A program made the position numbers and the translations under genes. The notes under the pieces were generated by a model, which saw only the letters and a program-made list of their open reading frames with translations, had not been told where the DNA came from and made no database searches. A stretch of 64,000 nucleotides of DNA from Brevundimonas variabilis (lineage in GTDB: Bacteria > Pseudomonadota > Alphaproteobacteria > Caulobacterales > Caulobacteraceae): the NCBI RefSeq assembly GCF_014199945.1, contig NZ_JACHOR010000006.1, positions 62,001 through 126,000 on the forward strand, read 5' to 3'. This document shows, one piece after another, positions 46,595 to 55,535 of this stretch. Position 1 is the stretch's first letter; the number at the start of each line of letters is the position of its first letter.

Positions 46595-47556
46595 AAGCCC
46601 AACCCGCTGACCTTGACCACGACCGGATTGCGATCATCGGCGCAGGCCATGTCGGAGCGACGGCGGCCTATGCCTTGATGCTCCGCGCCCTGTTCCGCGA
46701 GATCATCCTGATCGACAAGGATCGCGCCCTGGCCGAGGCAGAGGCCGCCGACATCGCCGACGCCAACGCCCTGACGCGGCCCACCCACGTCCGGGCGGGC
46801 GACTACGCCGACGCCGCCAGCGCGGGCATCGCGGTCATAACGGCGGGAGGCGTGACCCACGGTGCGCAAACCCGCCTGTCGGTGGCCACCGAAAGCGCGG
46901 CGATCGTGTCGGAATGCGTGGACTCGCTGATGAACTTGGGCTTCCGCGGCCTCATCGTGGTGTCAGCCAACCCCGTCGACCTGATGACGCTCGTGGCGTT
47001 GCGCCGCTCCAGTCTTCCGCCGAGGCAGGTCCTCGGCACAGGCACTCTGCTCGACACCAGCCGCCTCAAGCAGACCCTGTCCGAGACACTGAAGGTCTCA
47101 CCCGGCTCGATCGAGGGCTTCGTTCTGGGCGAGCACGGCGACAGCGAGGTAACAGCCTTCTCCACCATCCGGATCGGCGGACAGACCCTGGATCGGTTCT
47201 GCCTCGAAACCGGAGACCTCGACCGACCCGCGATTGCGCGCCAGGTCCGGCTGGCGGGCTACGACATCGTCAAGGGCAAGGGTTACACCTCATACGGCGT
47301 TGCGACGGCCATCGTGCGCATCTGCGAGGCTGTCGTCCGGGACGAGCGGGCGGTCCTACCAGTCTCGACCCAATTGACCGGGCAATATGGCCTGACGGAC
47401 CTTTGCCTCAGCCTTCCCTGCATTGTCGGCGCGGGCGGCGTGGAGAGAGTTCTCATGCCAGACCTCGATCCGCATGAGGCCGTCGCATTGGTAGCCTCAG
47501 GCACTGTGCTGAAAACTGCCTTTGCTTCCCTGTCCGGCACGGCATCCGCGCGTTGA
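46591..47556 (+). CDS. L-lactate dehydrogenase-like 2-hydroxyacid dehydrogenase
   Basis: This 321-residue NAD-dependent enzyme has the Rossmann motif IIGAGHVGA (Gly17-Gly22), an Asp ending the second strand (ILIDKD) for NAD preference, the conserved Arg in QTRLSV, SANPVDLMT, and the catalytic GEHGDSEV with its His. It should convert pyruvate and NADH to L-lactate, regenerating NAD+. In the substrate loop (AGGVTHGAQTRL) the position of the specificity residue Gln102 appears to be Thr, so it may prefer another 2-oxo acid. It is coupled to the upstream kinase by a four-base overlap. Confidence 0.88.
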   Translation: MKAQPADLDHDRIAIIGAGHVGATAAYALMLRALFREIILIDKDRALAEAEAADIADANALTRPTHVRAGDYADAASAGIAVITAGGVTHGAQTRLSVATESAAIVSECVDSLMNLGFRGLIVVSANPVDLMTLVALRRSSLPPRQVLGTGTLLDTSRLKQTLSETLKVSPGSIEGFVLGEHGDSEVTAFSTIRIGGQTLDRFCLETGDLDRPAIARQVRLAGYDIVKGKGYTSYGVATAIVRICEAVVRDERAVLPVSTQLTGQYGLTDLCLSLPCIVGAGGVERVLMPDLDPHEAVALVASGTVLKTAFASLSGTASAR

Positions 47557-47564
47557 TCGCACCG

Positions 47565-47578
47565 TTGACCTGCATCAA
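47565..47578 (+). promoter_or_regulatory. FNR/FixK-like box, cytochrome c gene
   Basis: TTGAC-CTGC-ATCAA matches the FNR consensus at nine of ten positions, and its centre lies about 42 bases before the start of the cytochrome c gene. That spacing suits activation. Confidence 0.75.
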
Positions 47579-47613
47579 CGACAGTCAGACGAACCGTAGG
47601 CCTTGTTGACATC

Positions 47614-48024
47614 ATGGCTACACAATCATCGACCACCCGTGCCGCTACCGTCCTGACGTTCCTGTTGCTTGCGGCTTGTGGAACGGCTGAGCCGACAAAC
47701 GTCGCGGCTCTGGCAACAACCACGCCGCCCTCCCTTTCAGCGGCGTTTGAGATCGAGGCCGCATCGCGAGGTCGGGCAATCGCAGTCGTCGGATGCGCGA
47801 GTTGCCATGCGATCGACCCAACGGGTGCCAGCGCCCTCACGGCTGCACCACCATTTCGTGACATTGTCCGTCGTCGGTCTTTGAACGACCTGGAAGCGGC
47901 CTTTGCTGCAGGCCTCGTGACGACCCATCCCGCCATGCCGCCTTATGTCTTCCGGGCCAGCGAGATCGACGATCTGATTGCCTATCTCGGGACTCTCAAG
48001 TCCGTTCCGGTGTCGAAAGGCTGA
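47614..48024 (+). CDS. Class I cytochrome c lipoprotein
   Basis: This 136-residue c-type cytochrome has a lipobox-like signal (FLLLAAC, Cys22), a single haem site Cys61-X2-Cys64-His65 (CASCH) and a likely axial Met108 in THPAMPP. The C-terminal helix EIDDLIAYLGTLKSV is typical of small class I cytochromes. It probably carries electrons in the periplasm, anchored to the membrane, perhaps to a high-affinity oxidase or another acceptor. The FNR-like box upstream fits low-oxygen induction. No oxidase gene is in the window. Confidence 0.88.
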   Translation: MATQSSTTRAATVLTFLLLAACGTAEPTNVAALATTTPPSLSAAFEIEAASRGRAIAVVGCASCHAIDPTGASALTAAPPFRDIVRRRSLNDLEAAFAAGLVTTHPAMPPYVFRASEIDDLIAYLGTLKSVPVSKG

Positions 48025-48219
48025 ATGAACGTCCCGTTCTGACTCAGGAGCAATGAGGCCCGGTCCGGTTGAGAAGCGGCGGAAAAAGTCAGCCAGCTCC
48101 GGATTGACCTGAACCTTTCGCTGGCCCCCGTTCACGCTGCAGCGCCGCAGCGCAGATCGGACAGGGACCCGTGGCAGGCAGGCTGACCTGGGGGTGCATC
48201 GGGCATGTGAACAAGGCGG

Positions 48220-50553
48220 TCAAAGTCTGTGGCCTGCCGTGGAGCTTGAGGGATCAAATGCTGGTTCCGCGATCGCCGGGTCACCCAGTTCAATCCTTAG
48301 CGTCTGTCCGGTCTCCAGCCAGTGACGCGCGACGCCGACGTGAACGGCCATGGCCTCGCCCGTTTCGACATGGACATGCACGCATCGCTTGCCAGGGTCG
48401 ACTTCGATCATCAGTGTGCGCCCCTGCCATTGAAGCGGCGTGCGCAGCGCAGTCCAGGTGGCGGGGAGTTGCGGCCTCAGACCAATCCCGTCTTCCCGAA
48501 ACGAGAGGCCGACGAAGCCGAGGACGGCCGTCATCCAAAGGCCGCCCAGCGCGGCCATGTGGACTCCTCCCGCGAGCGCGGCTGTCGTTTCGCCGAGATC
48601 AATCGCCGCGGTGCGTCGGAAATAGTCGAGTGCCATTTCCGATCGGCCCAGACGAGCGGCCGCCAGTCCATGCATCGCGGTGCTCAGCGAACTGCCATGG
48701 CTGCAGCGAGGCGCATAGTGATCGAAATTCACGGCATCGGCACCGACCGGAAAGGCCTCGGGCAAGAGCGCCAGAAGGGCAACGACGTCCGCCTGTTTGA
48801 TGACCTGAGATCGCCGGGTCCGTTCGCGGCCGAGCACGACATCCATCGGCACGGAGCGCCCGGCATAGGCCTCAAGGTCAATCGCTTCGAGATCGCCGTA
48901 GCCCTCAAACTGCTCGTACAGCCCCGTGGCGTCGTCCAGCCCGCTTGCGATCGTCGCCGCAATTTCAGCCCAACCTTCGATCTCGGAAGCATCGACTCCA
49001 AGGCGCGTCGCGAGATCGTCCCAAGCCTCCGGCCAGCGAGTACGCATCATGTCAGCGGCGTCACGGCCCCGCTCGATGTTCCAGCGCGCCATGACGTTGG
49101 TGAAGGCATTGTCATCGACGCCATCATGATATTCGTCCGGCCCGATCACGCCGCGAATGTGCCGGCGTCCGTCATCCTCCAACGTCGCCCGACTGGCCCA
49201 GAAACGCGCGGTCTCCAGGAGGATTTCAATGCCGGCGTCACGCATGAACTCGGCATCGCCTGTGACGACCCAGTATAGCCAGACGGCATAGGCAACATCG
49301 GCGCTGATGTGCTGTTCCTGCGTGCCGGACAGGATGTCGACGACCCGCCGATCGGGCCCGACGGCATGGGCCGGCGTGACCTCGGCCCCTGTGTCAGCCG
49401 ATTCCCATGCGTAGAGCGCGCCGCTCCAGCCCATTCGCTTCGCCTTGGCGCGCGCACCATCCAAAGTGTGAAATCGATACATGAGCAAGGCCCTCGCCGC
49501 TTCGGGCCAGGTCAGGGCATAGAAGGGCAGGAGGAATATCTCCATGTCCCAGAACACATGCCCGGCATAGTCCGTCCCCGTCAGTCCGCGCGCGGCGATC
49601 GAAACCCTTTCGTCTTCCGGATTGGCCGCCCCGTTCAGGTGAAAGGCGGCGAAGCGCAGCGCCCGCTGCGCCTCCGGATCGCCCTCGATCCGGACCTCGC
49701 TGGCCGCCCAACGGCCAGTCCAGGCCGCCTCGTGCTCCTTTAGAACGCCCGTCCAGCCCACGCCGTTCGCGGCTTCAAGGTCCGCACTCGCAGCAGGTCC
49801 CGGCGACCCATCTTCCCGCTCACCGACGTGAAACGAGACGAGGCGCATAAATTCGACGTCTTGACCCTGCGCCACATGAGCGGTCCAGAGGCCGGGCCTC
49901 GAACGTGCTTCCAAACCCGGCGAGACGCCATCGACCCGGACAGATATCGCCTCTGTCATTGCCAGTTGCTTGCGAGAGCGGTGGGTGCGCCAGAGGGATA
50001 GATCCGGATCCTGATCGTCGAGGATCAAGGCTGGATCCGGTGAACCTGCAACCGCCTCGATGCCGATCTCGCCTTCGCCTTTCTCGACGACAAGGCGAAG
50101 GGTTTGCAGACCCACAGACCGCCGACGGGCCGATACCAGGCGCAACGCGCGAACGTGGACGACAGCGCCGTTGGTCGAGAACCGACAACTGCGCAAGAGC
50201 AGACCGCGTTTGATGTCCAGGCTGTGAAACGACCCTTCATATTCAGGCTGCCGGAGCAGAACGCTGCCGCCGAACGTTAGCCTTAGCTGGAGCCAGTCCG
50301 GCGCAGGGATCAGAGTCGGGACGGCGTCCGACCCCTCGCCCGTGTCGAACAGTCCCGCCACAAGGGTCCTCGAGGCCGTCCCGAACGGATCTCCATGCGA
50401 TGGATGGCATTCGCCCCTCACGCCAAGGAAGCCATTGCTGATGGCGAAGCGAGACTGTCGGCTACTTTCGCGTAGGGCATCGTCTCCGACGGCGTCCAGA
50501 CGCCAGGCCGGATCCGGAGTTGGCTCAAACGGTATCTGCCCGGATCGTCTCAT
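48220..50553 (-). CDS. GH65 disaccharide phosphorylase (maltose/trehalose/kojibiose type)
   Basis: This 777-residue enzyme of glycoside hydrolase family 65 splits an alpha-glucosyl disaccharide with phosphate, giving beta-glucose-1-phosphate and glucose. It has the N-terminal ISNGFLGVRGECHPSHG, the catalytic acid Glu in IRGVIGPDEYHDGVDDNAFTNVMARWN, and EQHISADVAYAVWLYW and VIKQADVVALLALLPEAF, which shape the active site and phosphate site. The exact sugar cannot be told from sequence. It overlaps the beta-phosphoglucomutase gene by four bases, the normal partner that makes glucose-6-phosphate. Confidence 0.92.
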   Translation of the reverse strand: MRRSGQIPFEPTPDPAWRLDAVGDDALRESSRQSRFAISNGFLGVRGECHPSHGDPFGTASRTLVAGLFDTGEGSDAVPTLIPAPDWLQLRLTFGGSVLLRQPEYEGSFHSLDIKRGLLLRSCRFSTNGAVVHVRALRLVSARRRSVGLQTLRLVVEKGEGEIGIEAVAGSPDPALILDDQDPDLSLWRTHRSRKQLAMTEAISVRVDGVSPGLEARSRPGLWTAHVAQGQDVEFMRLVSFHVGEREDGSPGPAASADLEAANGVGWTGVLKEHEAAWTGRWAASEVRIEGDPEAQRALRFAAFHLNGAANPEDERVSIAARGLTGTDYAGHVFWDMEIFLLPFYALTWPEAARALLMYRFHTLDGARAKAKRMGWSGALYAWESADTGAEVTPAHAVGPDRRVVDILSGTQEQHISADVAYAVWLYWVVTGDAEFMRDAGIEILLETARFWASRATLEDDGRRHIRGVIGPDEYHDGVDDNAFTNVMARWNIERGRDAADMMRTRWPEAWDDLATRLGVDASEIEGWAEIAATIASGLDDATGLYEQFEGYGDLEAIDLEAYAGRSVPMDVVLGRERTRRSQVIKQADVVALLALLPEAFPVGADAVNFDHYAPRCSHGSSLSTAMHGLAAARLGRSEMALDYFRRTAAIDLGETTAALAGGVHMAALGGLWMTAVLGFVGLSFREDGIGLRPQLPATWTALRTPLQWQGRTLMIEVDPGKRCVHVHVETGEAMAVHVGVARHWLETGQTLRIELGDPAIAEPAFDPSSSTAGHRL

Positions 50554-51254
50554 GAGATACGCCGTTCAAGACGACCTTCTCCCAGCGCCTCGAGATCGAC
50601 CTCGTCCAGACTGGTTACCACCAGATCGGCACCCGCCGCTTCCAGTGACGAGGCCTCATGGAACCTTGCGACGCCCAGCGCCTGCATGCCACCGGCGTTT
50701 GCAGCACGGATGCCCGCTGTCGCGTCCTCCGCGACGAAACAGTCGGCCGGTGTCACCCCCAATGCATGAGCCGCTGCCAGGAACAGGTCCGGCGCAGGTT
50801 TGCCGTGCGCCACATCACGCCCCGACACATCGACGTCCAGCGCGTCCAATAGGGTGCCTCCCCTCTCCAGAGGGATGGCACGCATCATTGCAGTGGCGTT
50901 CCTGGACGAAGATGCTGCTGCCACAAGCAGGCCTCGCGCCTTTGAGGCGAGCACGAACCGCACCGCATCCGGGAAGGCGTGGACCGTACCGGTTTTGATA
51001 AGGACCTCGAGGCGGGCCTGCTTGCGCGCTGCATAGACCCTGGCAAGGCCCTGCGCGTCCCGCACGCCAAGACTGAGAAGGCCAGCCAAAGCCCCATCAT
51101 GCCTGGGCTTCCCGGCCACCTGAGATCGGTAAAGTTCCGGAGTAAACAGATCGGGGTCGGCGATGCCCTGCAAAGCCTCTCGCCACGCCCTCTCATGCGG
51201 CGACGCCAGCAGCACACCGTCCACGTCGAAAATTGCGCCTGCGAACCTCGACAT
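50550..51254 (-). CDS. HAD-family beta-phosphoglucomutase
   Basis: This 234-residue HAD phosphatase-fold protein has the nucleophile motif GAIFDVDGVLLAS, motif II in VAAASSSRN, the Lys in AHGKPAPDLFL and motif III in CFVAEDATAGIRAANAGGMQALGV. With GH65 next door it is best read as beta-phosphoglucomutase, turning beta-glucose-1-phosphate into glucose-6-phosphate. The ATG at 51254 is used. It leads the two-gene operon behind an FNR-like box and overlaps the GH65 start by ATGA. Confidence 0.87.
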   Translation of the reverse strand: MSRFAGAIFDVDGVLLASPHERAWREALQGIADPDLFTPELYRSQVAGKPRHDGALAGLLSLGVRDAQGLARVYAARKQARLEVLIKTGTVHAFPDAVRFVLASKARGLLVAAASSSRNATAMMRAIPLERGGTLLDALDVDVSGRDVAHGKPAPDLFLAAAHALGVTPADCFVAEDATAGIRAANAGGMQALGVARFHEASSLEAAGADLVVTSLDEVDLEALGEGRLERRIS

Positions 51255-51287
51255 GTCCCATCTTGCACTCCCTCGCCTTGCTAAGCG

Positions 51288-51301
51288 TTGAGGCAGATCA
51301 A
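51288..51301 (-). promoter_or_regulatory. FNR/FixK-like box, phosphoglucomutase-GH65 operon
   Basis: TTGAG-GCAG-ATCAA matches the FNR consensus at nine of ten positions and is centred about 40 bases before the phosphoglucomutase start, the usual class II activator position relative to a close promoter. Confidence 0.75.
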
Positions 51302-51635
51302 GGCATGCGGCGCACATCCTTCATTTTGTTGGATTGGCTATTCAGGGGCTGCCCATGTTTGAGCAGTTCCGGGTCGAGATAAGGCTCGGGCCATCAGCAT
51401 TTTTAGTGACGGCGGCGCGGCTTTCCCCCCGCTCTTGGCGACTGAGGTATTTGCCACACGGAAAGACTGCGGCGAGGCGGGGGAATAAGTGCGGCGCGCG
51501 GGCATTTGCCGATCTGACCACCCGAGGGCCAGGAGGGCTTTGGTCGACGACTAGAGACTTCGCTGGTTGGCGACGGGGAGAGGCAGCATCCCGATAGCGG
51601 ACCATGTGAATGCGCGTACCTGACGAGACGCACGA
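51302..51635. other. Intergenic region, no gene supported
   Basis: About 330 bases lie between the phosphoglucomutase operon and the BLUF gene. Two mutually overlapping open frames of 87 codons exist on opposite strands, but neither has a ribosome-binding site or recognisable domain. Base composition is more even than in the neighbouring genes. I see no RNA gene. Confidence 0.5.
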
Positions 51636-52055
51636 TCACACAAGGGAGTAAAAGCCGACGCTTTTTTCGACCAGCGTCAGCATGATGGCAGTGATCTGAG
51701 AGCCACAGCCAACTTCTTTGATCATCCGGAGAGATTGCAGAGAAAGCGGCGTCAGGTCTGGCCTGGCCATAGCCCATCCACTGAAAAGCCTCGAAGGGGT
51801 TAGCCATTGACCAATTGTTGCTATCTCCGCATGGCGATTATCGAGAGCCAATCGCCCCATAAGAGCCTGAACTTTGTACTTCTCGCCCTCAATCACTTGG
51901 ACAAAGTAGCCATCGGGATGCGCCAGGCAGCCTGTGAGTTTGTCACGCCGATTGTTAGCGTGAGCTTTTTTGAAGATCTTATCGAGCTCTTCAACGTTGT
52001 CGGAGTGCAGCGTTGACCGACTTCGGTAAACCACGCGCAGAAGCTCGGTCGCCAT
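51636..52055 (-). CDS. BLUF-domain blue-light sensor
   Basis: This 139-residue short BLUF protein binds FAD non-covalently and senses blue light. Key residues are the Tyr in LLRVVYRSRST, the Asn in KAHANNRRDKLTG, the Gln in GYFVQVIEGE, and the Trp/Met in LFSGWAMARPDL. No output domain is fused, so it must act through a partner. The remaining C-terminal helices (LSLQSLRMIKEV) would form the cap that passes the signal. Its codon use and composition look less GC-rich than most neighbours. Confidence 0.88.
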   Translation of the reverse strand: MATELLRVVYRSRSTLHSDNVEELDKIFKKAHANNRRDKLTGCLAHPDGYFVQVIEGEKYKVQALMGRLALDNRHAEIATIGQWLTPSRLFSGWAMARPDLTPLSLQSLRMIKEVGCGSQITAIMLTLVEKSVGFYSLV

Positions 52056-52343
52056 TTTTTTGGGTACTTCGGAGCGTTGCGCTCAAGCCCATGAGCGCCT
52101 TTGTAACTAGCTTGTCTACATATATATTATTGTCGAAAGTTGCTGATCAGACTTTCTAGCGCCTCAAGAAATTAGTTTTCGTCAGGCGCTGCTACTCCGC
52201 AACCAGCTAGTCCCCTTGCGCATTAGGCCGACCTTGCCCGCCTGCCTGGAACCGGACCTTCCCAACCGCCGCAATGGGTGGAAACCGGACGTGCTGTCGC
52301 CTCATTAACAACCGGTAAGCCCAACAAACGGCTGACCCTACAT
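52056..52343. other. Intergenic region, no gene seen
   Basis: About 290 bases lie between the BLUF gene and the 3' end of the RTX gene. It includes a short AT-rich run (ACATATATATTATTG near 52118) that may mark the BLUF promoter. No open frame, RNA gene or clear terminator hairpin was found. Confidence 0.5.
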
Positions 52344-55300
52344 CTACTGCATCATCCAGCCGTCAGTGTCGGTCCCGAGATGCCAAGGGTTGGCGTTATC
52401 GAGTGTGACATCCTCGGGATTGGACAGTGTCAGCATCCGGTCACCTGTGAGGAACGGCAGCGAGACCTGTTCCGGCGCGGTGGTGTCGAGCAGACCGGGT
52501 TCAGGCAAGACCAGCGGCGTCAGATCGTCCTGAGCCGGCAACACGAAGGCGTCTTCCACCAGCTTGAAGCCGACAACGATCTGGCCGGGATCATAGCCGG
52601 CAGTGCTAGCAAGGACCTGAGCCTCTTCGGCTTTTGTGACCGGTAAGGCATCGTCGGCCTGGATCATCACCTGGGGATGTCCGTCGATCGGCTTATTGCT
52701 CTCGTCCTCAACCAGTGCCGCGTTGAAGGCCACATCGCTGGTGCGGATACCGCCCGAGTAGAGGGGGGCAGTCAGGGCGATGTGCTCGGCACTTTCCGAG
52801 AAGGCCAGAACGAGCTGGGCCCGGCTGGTGCCGCTGTTCAGGGCATTGACCTGTGCGGCGATACCTGGGGCATCACCCTCCCGGTCAAGACAGAAGCGAT
52901 AGAGCTGCTCGACAAACTGCTGGTTAGAGAGTGCGCCGTAGCGGTCCTGGAACTCGGCCGAGCCAACGAAATTCGCGGCCAGTTGCAGCAGGGATGTGCC
53001 GCCGTTCAGGGCTGCCAGCTGGCCTGCCAGTCCGGCAGCGTCGGGAAGCCGGTCGAGGGTTGCATCGTACAGCCGCGCGATCTGCAGGGCCTTTTCGTCC
53101 GCGACCCAGAGGCCGGCATTCAGGACCGGTTGTGTCAGGGTGCGGTGCTCAGGGCTTTCGGAGAACGCCACGACCAAGGCCGCCCGGCTGGTCCCGGTAT
53201 TCAGGGCATTGACCTGAGCAGCGATACCCGGAGCATCGCCTTCACGGTCCAGCGAGAAGCGATACAGTTGTTCGACGAACTGCTGGTTTGAGAGAGTGCC
53301 GTACCGGTTTTGGAATTCGTCGGACGCGACGAACGCATTGGCCAAACCCTGCAGCGTGGTCGCTCCGCTTGCCAAGGCACGGATCTGGACGTCCAATCCT
53401 GGTTGATCAGGCTGGCGATCTAGGGTCGTGTCATACAAGCGCATGACCTGGGCCGCGACACTATTGACGTCAAATGTCAGCGCCCCATCGACAAACCGAA
53501 GCTCTTCGATCGAGATCAGGGTGTCGGTGCCGCCCTCGGGACCCCCAGCCATAATGGACTGCGTCGCCCCGTACTGGCGACGGACGCCGGAATAAAGTGC
53601 GACATCGACCCCGTCGCCGCCGTCGAGACGATCAAAATTGCCTCCGCCGATCAATATGTCGTTGCCGGCCAAGCCGATGAGGAAGTCGCGACCAGCACCG
53701 CCCGCCAGGCGATCATTTCCAGCCGTCCCGACCAAGTCTGTCAGGGGTTGCAGGACGACACGCCCGTCCGATCCGACCGTGAGCACGGCATCCGTGAACT
53801 CCAACGTCTCAATCCCCGTCAACACGTCTCGGCCACTGACATGGGTCACGACGATAGAGCCGTTTTCATAGCTGAAGGTCGCAGCATCGGCGCTGAAACC
53901 GAACACGGCGATATCCTGCCCCAGACCCCCATCAATCGTGTCGTTTCCGTCGCCGCCATCCAGCCGATCGTCGCCGGTTCCGCCTCTCAAGATATCGTTG
54001 CCTCCATCACCGAGCAGGCGGTCATTGCCATCGCGGCCTTCCAGCAGGTCATTATCCGCTCCACCTGACAGGAGATCGGCTGACAGACCGCCGATGACAA
54101 TGTCATCGCCACCACCCGCCCTGATCTCGATCGACGTAGTCAGTCCATCGAGCCTCAGATCATCAGCTCTCGCGCTTCCCAGGATACGTTCAATCCCGTC
54201 AGCGCGCCCGATGATCGAGAAAGCCTGACCGCTCCCCTGGCCGGAACCCGTCAGGGAGAAGGATTGGCCTGTCAGCATCTGCGCTGTGAGGTTCAGGAAG
54301 GTTTGGGATGCGTCGATCGTATCGAAACCAGATCCCCCCACCACTTCGAGGATCCGGATAGCGCCAGATAAGCCACCATCAATATTGACGGTGAACACGT
54401 CATCCCCGGCTCCCCCATCCCACAGGGCTGCAGGACTTACCTGATTGACCCCCGAAAACCGATCATTGCCGTCACCGCCATAGCCCTGCGCGCCATTTGA
54501 GACGACCAGGAGATCGTCACCGATGCCGCCTCGCGCGACACCGCCGGTTATGGAGATTGTGTCGTTTCCTGCATCACCCTCCAAAATGCCTGCGCCCGTC
54601 AGGACATCGTCACCCTCACCTCCGCTCAGAAAGTGACCGGTTCCCGTCACCGTCAGGCTGTCATTGCCCACTCCGCCGAAGAATCGGACATTGATCAGCG
54701 GAGCGCCTGTAAGCGTCAGTGTGTTTGCGCCGGCATCGCCGTTGACGGTGACGGTCTGCACACTGCCTGCATAGGTCGCATCCTGGGTTAGGCTGATGTT
54801 TTCGATCTCGGAGAACCGCATCTCACCGAAGGCTCCGGTGGACAGATCCACTGTCGAGACTGTGCCCGAGATCGCGAGAGCAAGCGTGTCCAGGCCACTT
54901 CCTCCGGCGATCGTTGTGCCGACAGCTAGGGTTGTGCCCGTGACGAGCGAAAAGGTGTCGTTGCCCGCATCCCCGAAGAGGCGGTCGGCTGAACCGATCG
55001 TCGCGCGATCATTCCCGCCACCGCCCCGGAAAATGTCGGCCCCTTGTCCGCCGATGAAGGTGTCGGACCCATTTCCACCGGTGGCCTCAATGTCCTGAAC
55101 CAGACCTTGGAACTCGAAGGCATTTGCGAGGGTGGTCGATCCTATGAAGCGCTCGAAACCGATCGAGGTGCTGTTCGTCGTGATCTGAGGTGGGAAGGGG
55201 GCACGGGCAATGCTGTACAAAACGTCGACGCCACCCGTCGTATTGGCTTGCCAGATATAACTATAGAAGGCGCGGAAATCGCCGCCTCCGGTCAGGTTGG

Positions 55301-55535
55301 AGCCATCCAACAGGTCGCTGCCCGCGCCCCCGTCAACCCGATCCCCGAAACCCCGCAAGATCACGGTGTCGTCGCCGTCGCCGGCTGTGATCGTATTGGC
55401 ACCGGTGCCCGCATCAATCACGTCATTGCCGCCCCGGGCGTTGATCGTGTCGTTTCCGGCAAGGCCTGTGATTACGTCCGCCTGATCGGTCCCCACTATT
55501 GTGTCATCGCCGTCGGTTCCGATGATTACTGACAT
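52344..55535 (-). CDS. Large RTX-type calcium-binding protein with DUF4214 repeats
   Basis: This protein of about 1,063 residues begins without a signal peptide (MSVIIGTDGDDTIVGTDQADVI), as usual for type I secretion substrates. Residues about 1-680 carry many RTX-like GG-x-G-x-D nonapeptides (GLAGNDTI, GGDGNDRF, LLEGRDGNDRLLGDGGNDIL). Residues about 690-930 hold DUF4214 repeats, two nearly identical around NQQFVEQLYRF and LDREGDAPGIAAQVNAL. A unique C-terminal tail of about 130 residues follows and may hold the secretion signal. A GAGG site precedes the ATG. It may be an adhesin or surface-layer-like protein. No type I exporter genes are adjacent. Confidence 0.87.
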   Translation of the reverse strand: MSVIIGTDGDDTIVGTDQADVITGLAGNDTINARGGNDVIDAGTGANTITAGDGDDTVILRGFGDRVDGGAGSDLLDGSNLTGGGDFRAFYSYIWQANTTGGVDVLYSIARAPFPPQITTNSTSIGFERFIGSTTLANAFEFQGLVQDIEATGGNGSDTFIGGQGADIFRGGGGNDRATIGSADRLFGDAGNDTFSLVTGTTLAVGTTIAGGSGLDTLALAISGTVSTVDLSTGAFGEMRFSEIENISLTQDATYAGSVQTVTVNGDAGANTLTLTGAPLINVRFFGGVGNDSLTVTGTGHFLSGGEGDDVLTGAGILEGDAGNDTISITGGVARGGIGDDLLVVSNGAQGYGGDGNDRFSGVNQVSPAALWDGGAGDDVFTVNIDGGLSGAIRILEVVGGSGFDTIDASQTFLNLTAQMLTGQSFSLTGSGQGSGQAFSIIGRADGIERILGSARADDLRLDGLTTSIEIRAGGGDDIVIGGLSADLLSGGADNDLLEGRDGNDRLLGDGGNDILRGGTGDDRLDGGDGNDTIDGGLGQDIAVFGFSADAATFSYENGSIVVTHVSGRDVLTGIETLEFTDAVLTVGSDGRVVLQPLTDLVGTAGNDRLAGGAGRDFLIGLAGNDILIGGGNFDRLDGGDGVDVALYSGVRRQYGATQSIMAGGPEGGTDTLISIEELRFVDGALTFDVNSVAAQVMRLYDTTLDRQPDQPGLDVQIRALASGATTLQGLANAFVASDEFQNRYGTLSNQQFVEQLYRFSLDREGDAPGIAAQVNALNTGTSRAALVVAFSESPEHRTLTQPVLNAGLWVADEKALQIARLYDATLDRLPDAAGLAGQLAALNGGTSLLQLAANFVGSAEFQDRYGALSNQQFVEQLYRFCLDREGDAPGIAAQVNALNSGTSRAQLVLAFSESAEHIALTAPLYSGGIRTSDVAFNAALVEDESNKPIDGHPQVMIQADDALPVTKAEEAQVLASTAGYDPGQIVVGFKLVEDAFVLPAQDDLTPLVLPEPGLLDTTAPEQVSLPFLTGDRMLTLSNPEDVTLDNANPWHLGTDTDGWMMQ

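Noticed and set aside
51334..51605. Two overlapping 87-codon frames on opposite strands
   Set aside because: Neither has a ribosome-binding site or a domain, and they mirror one another.
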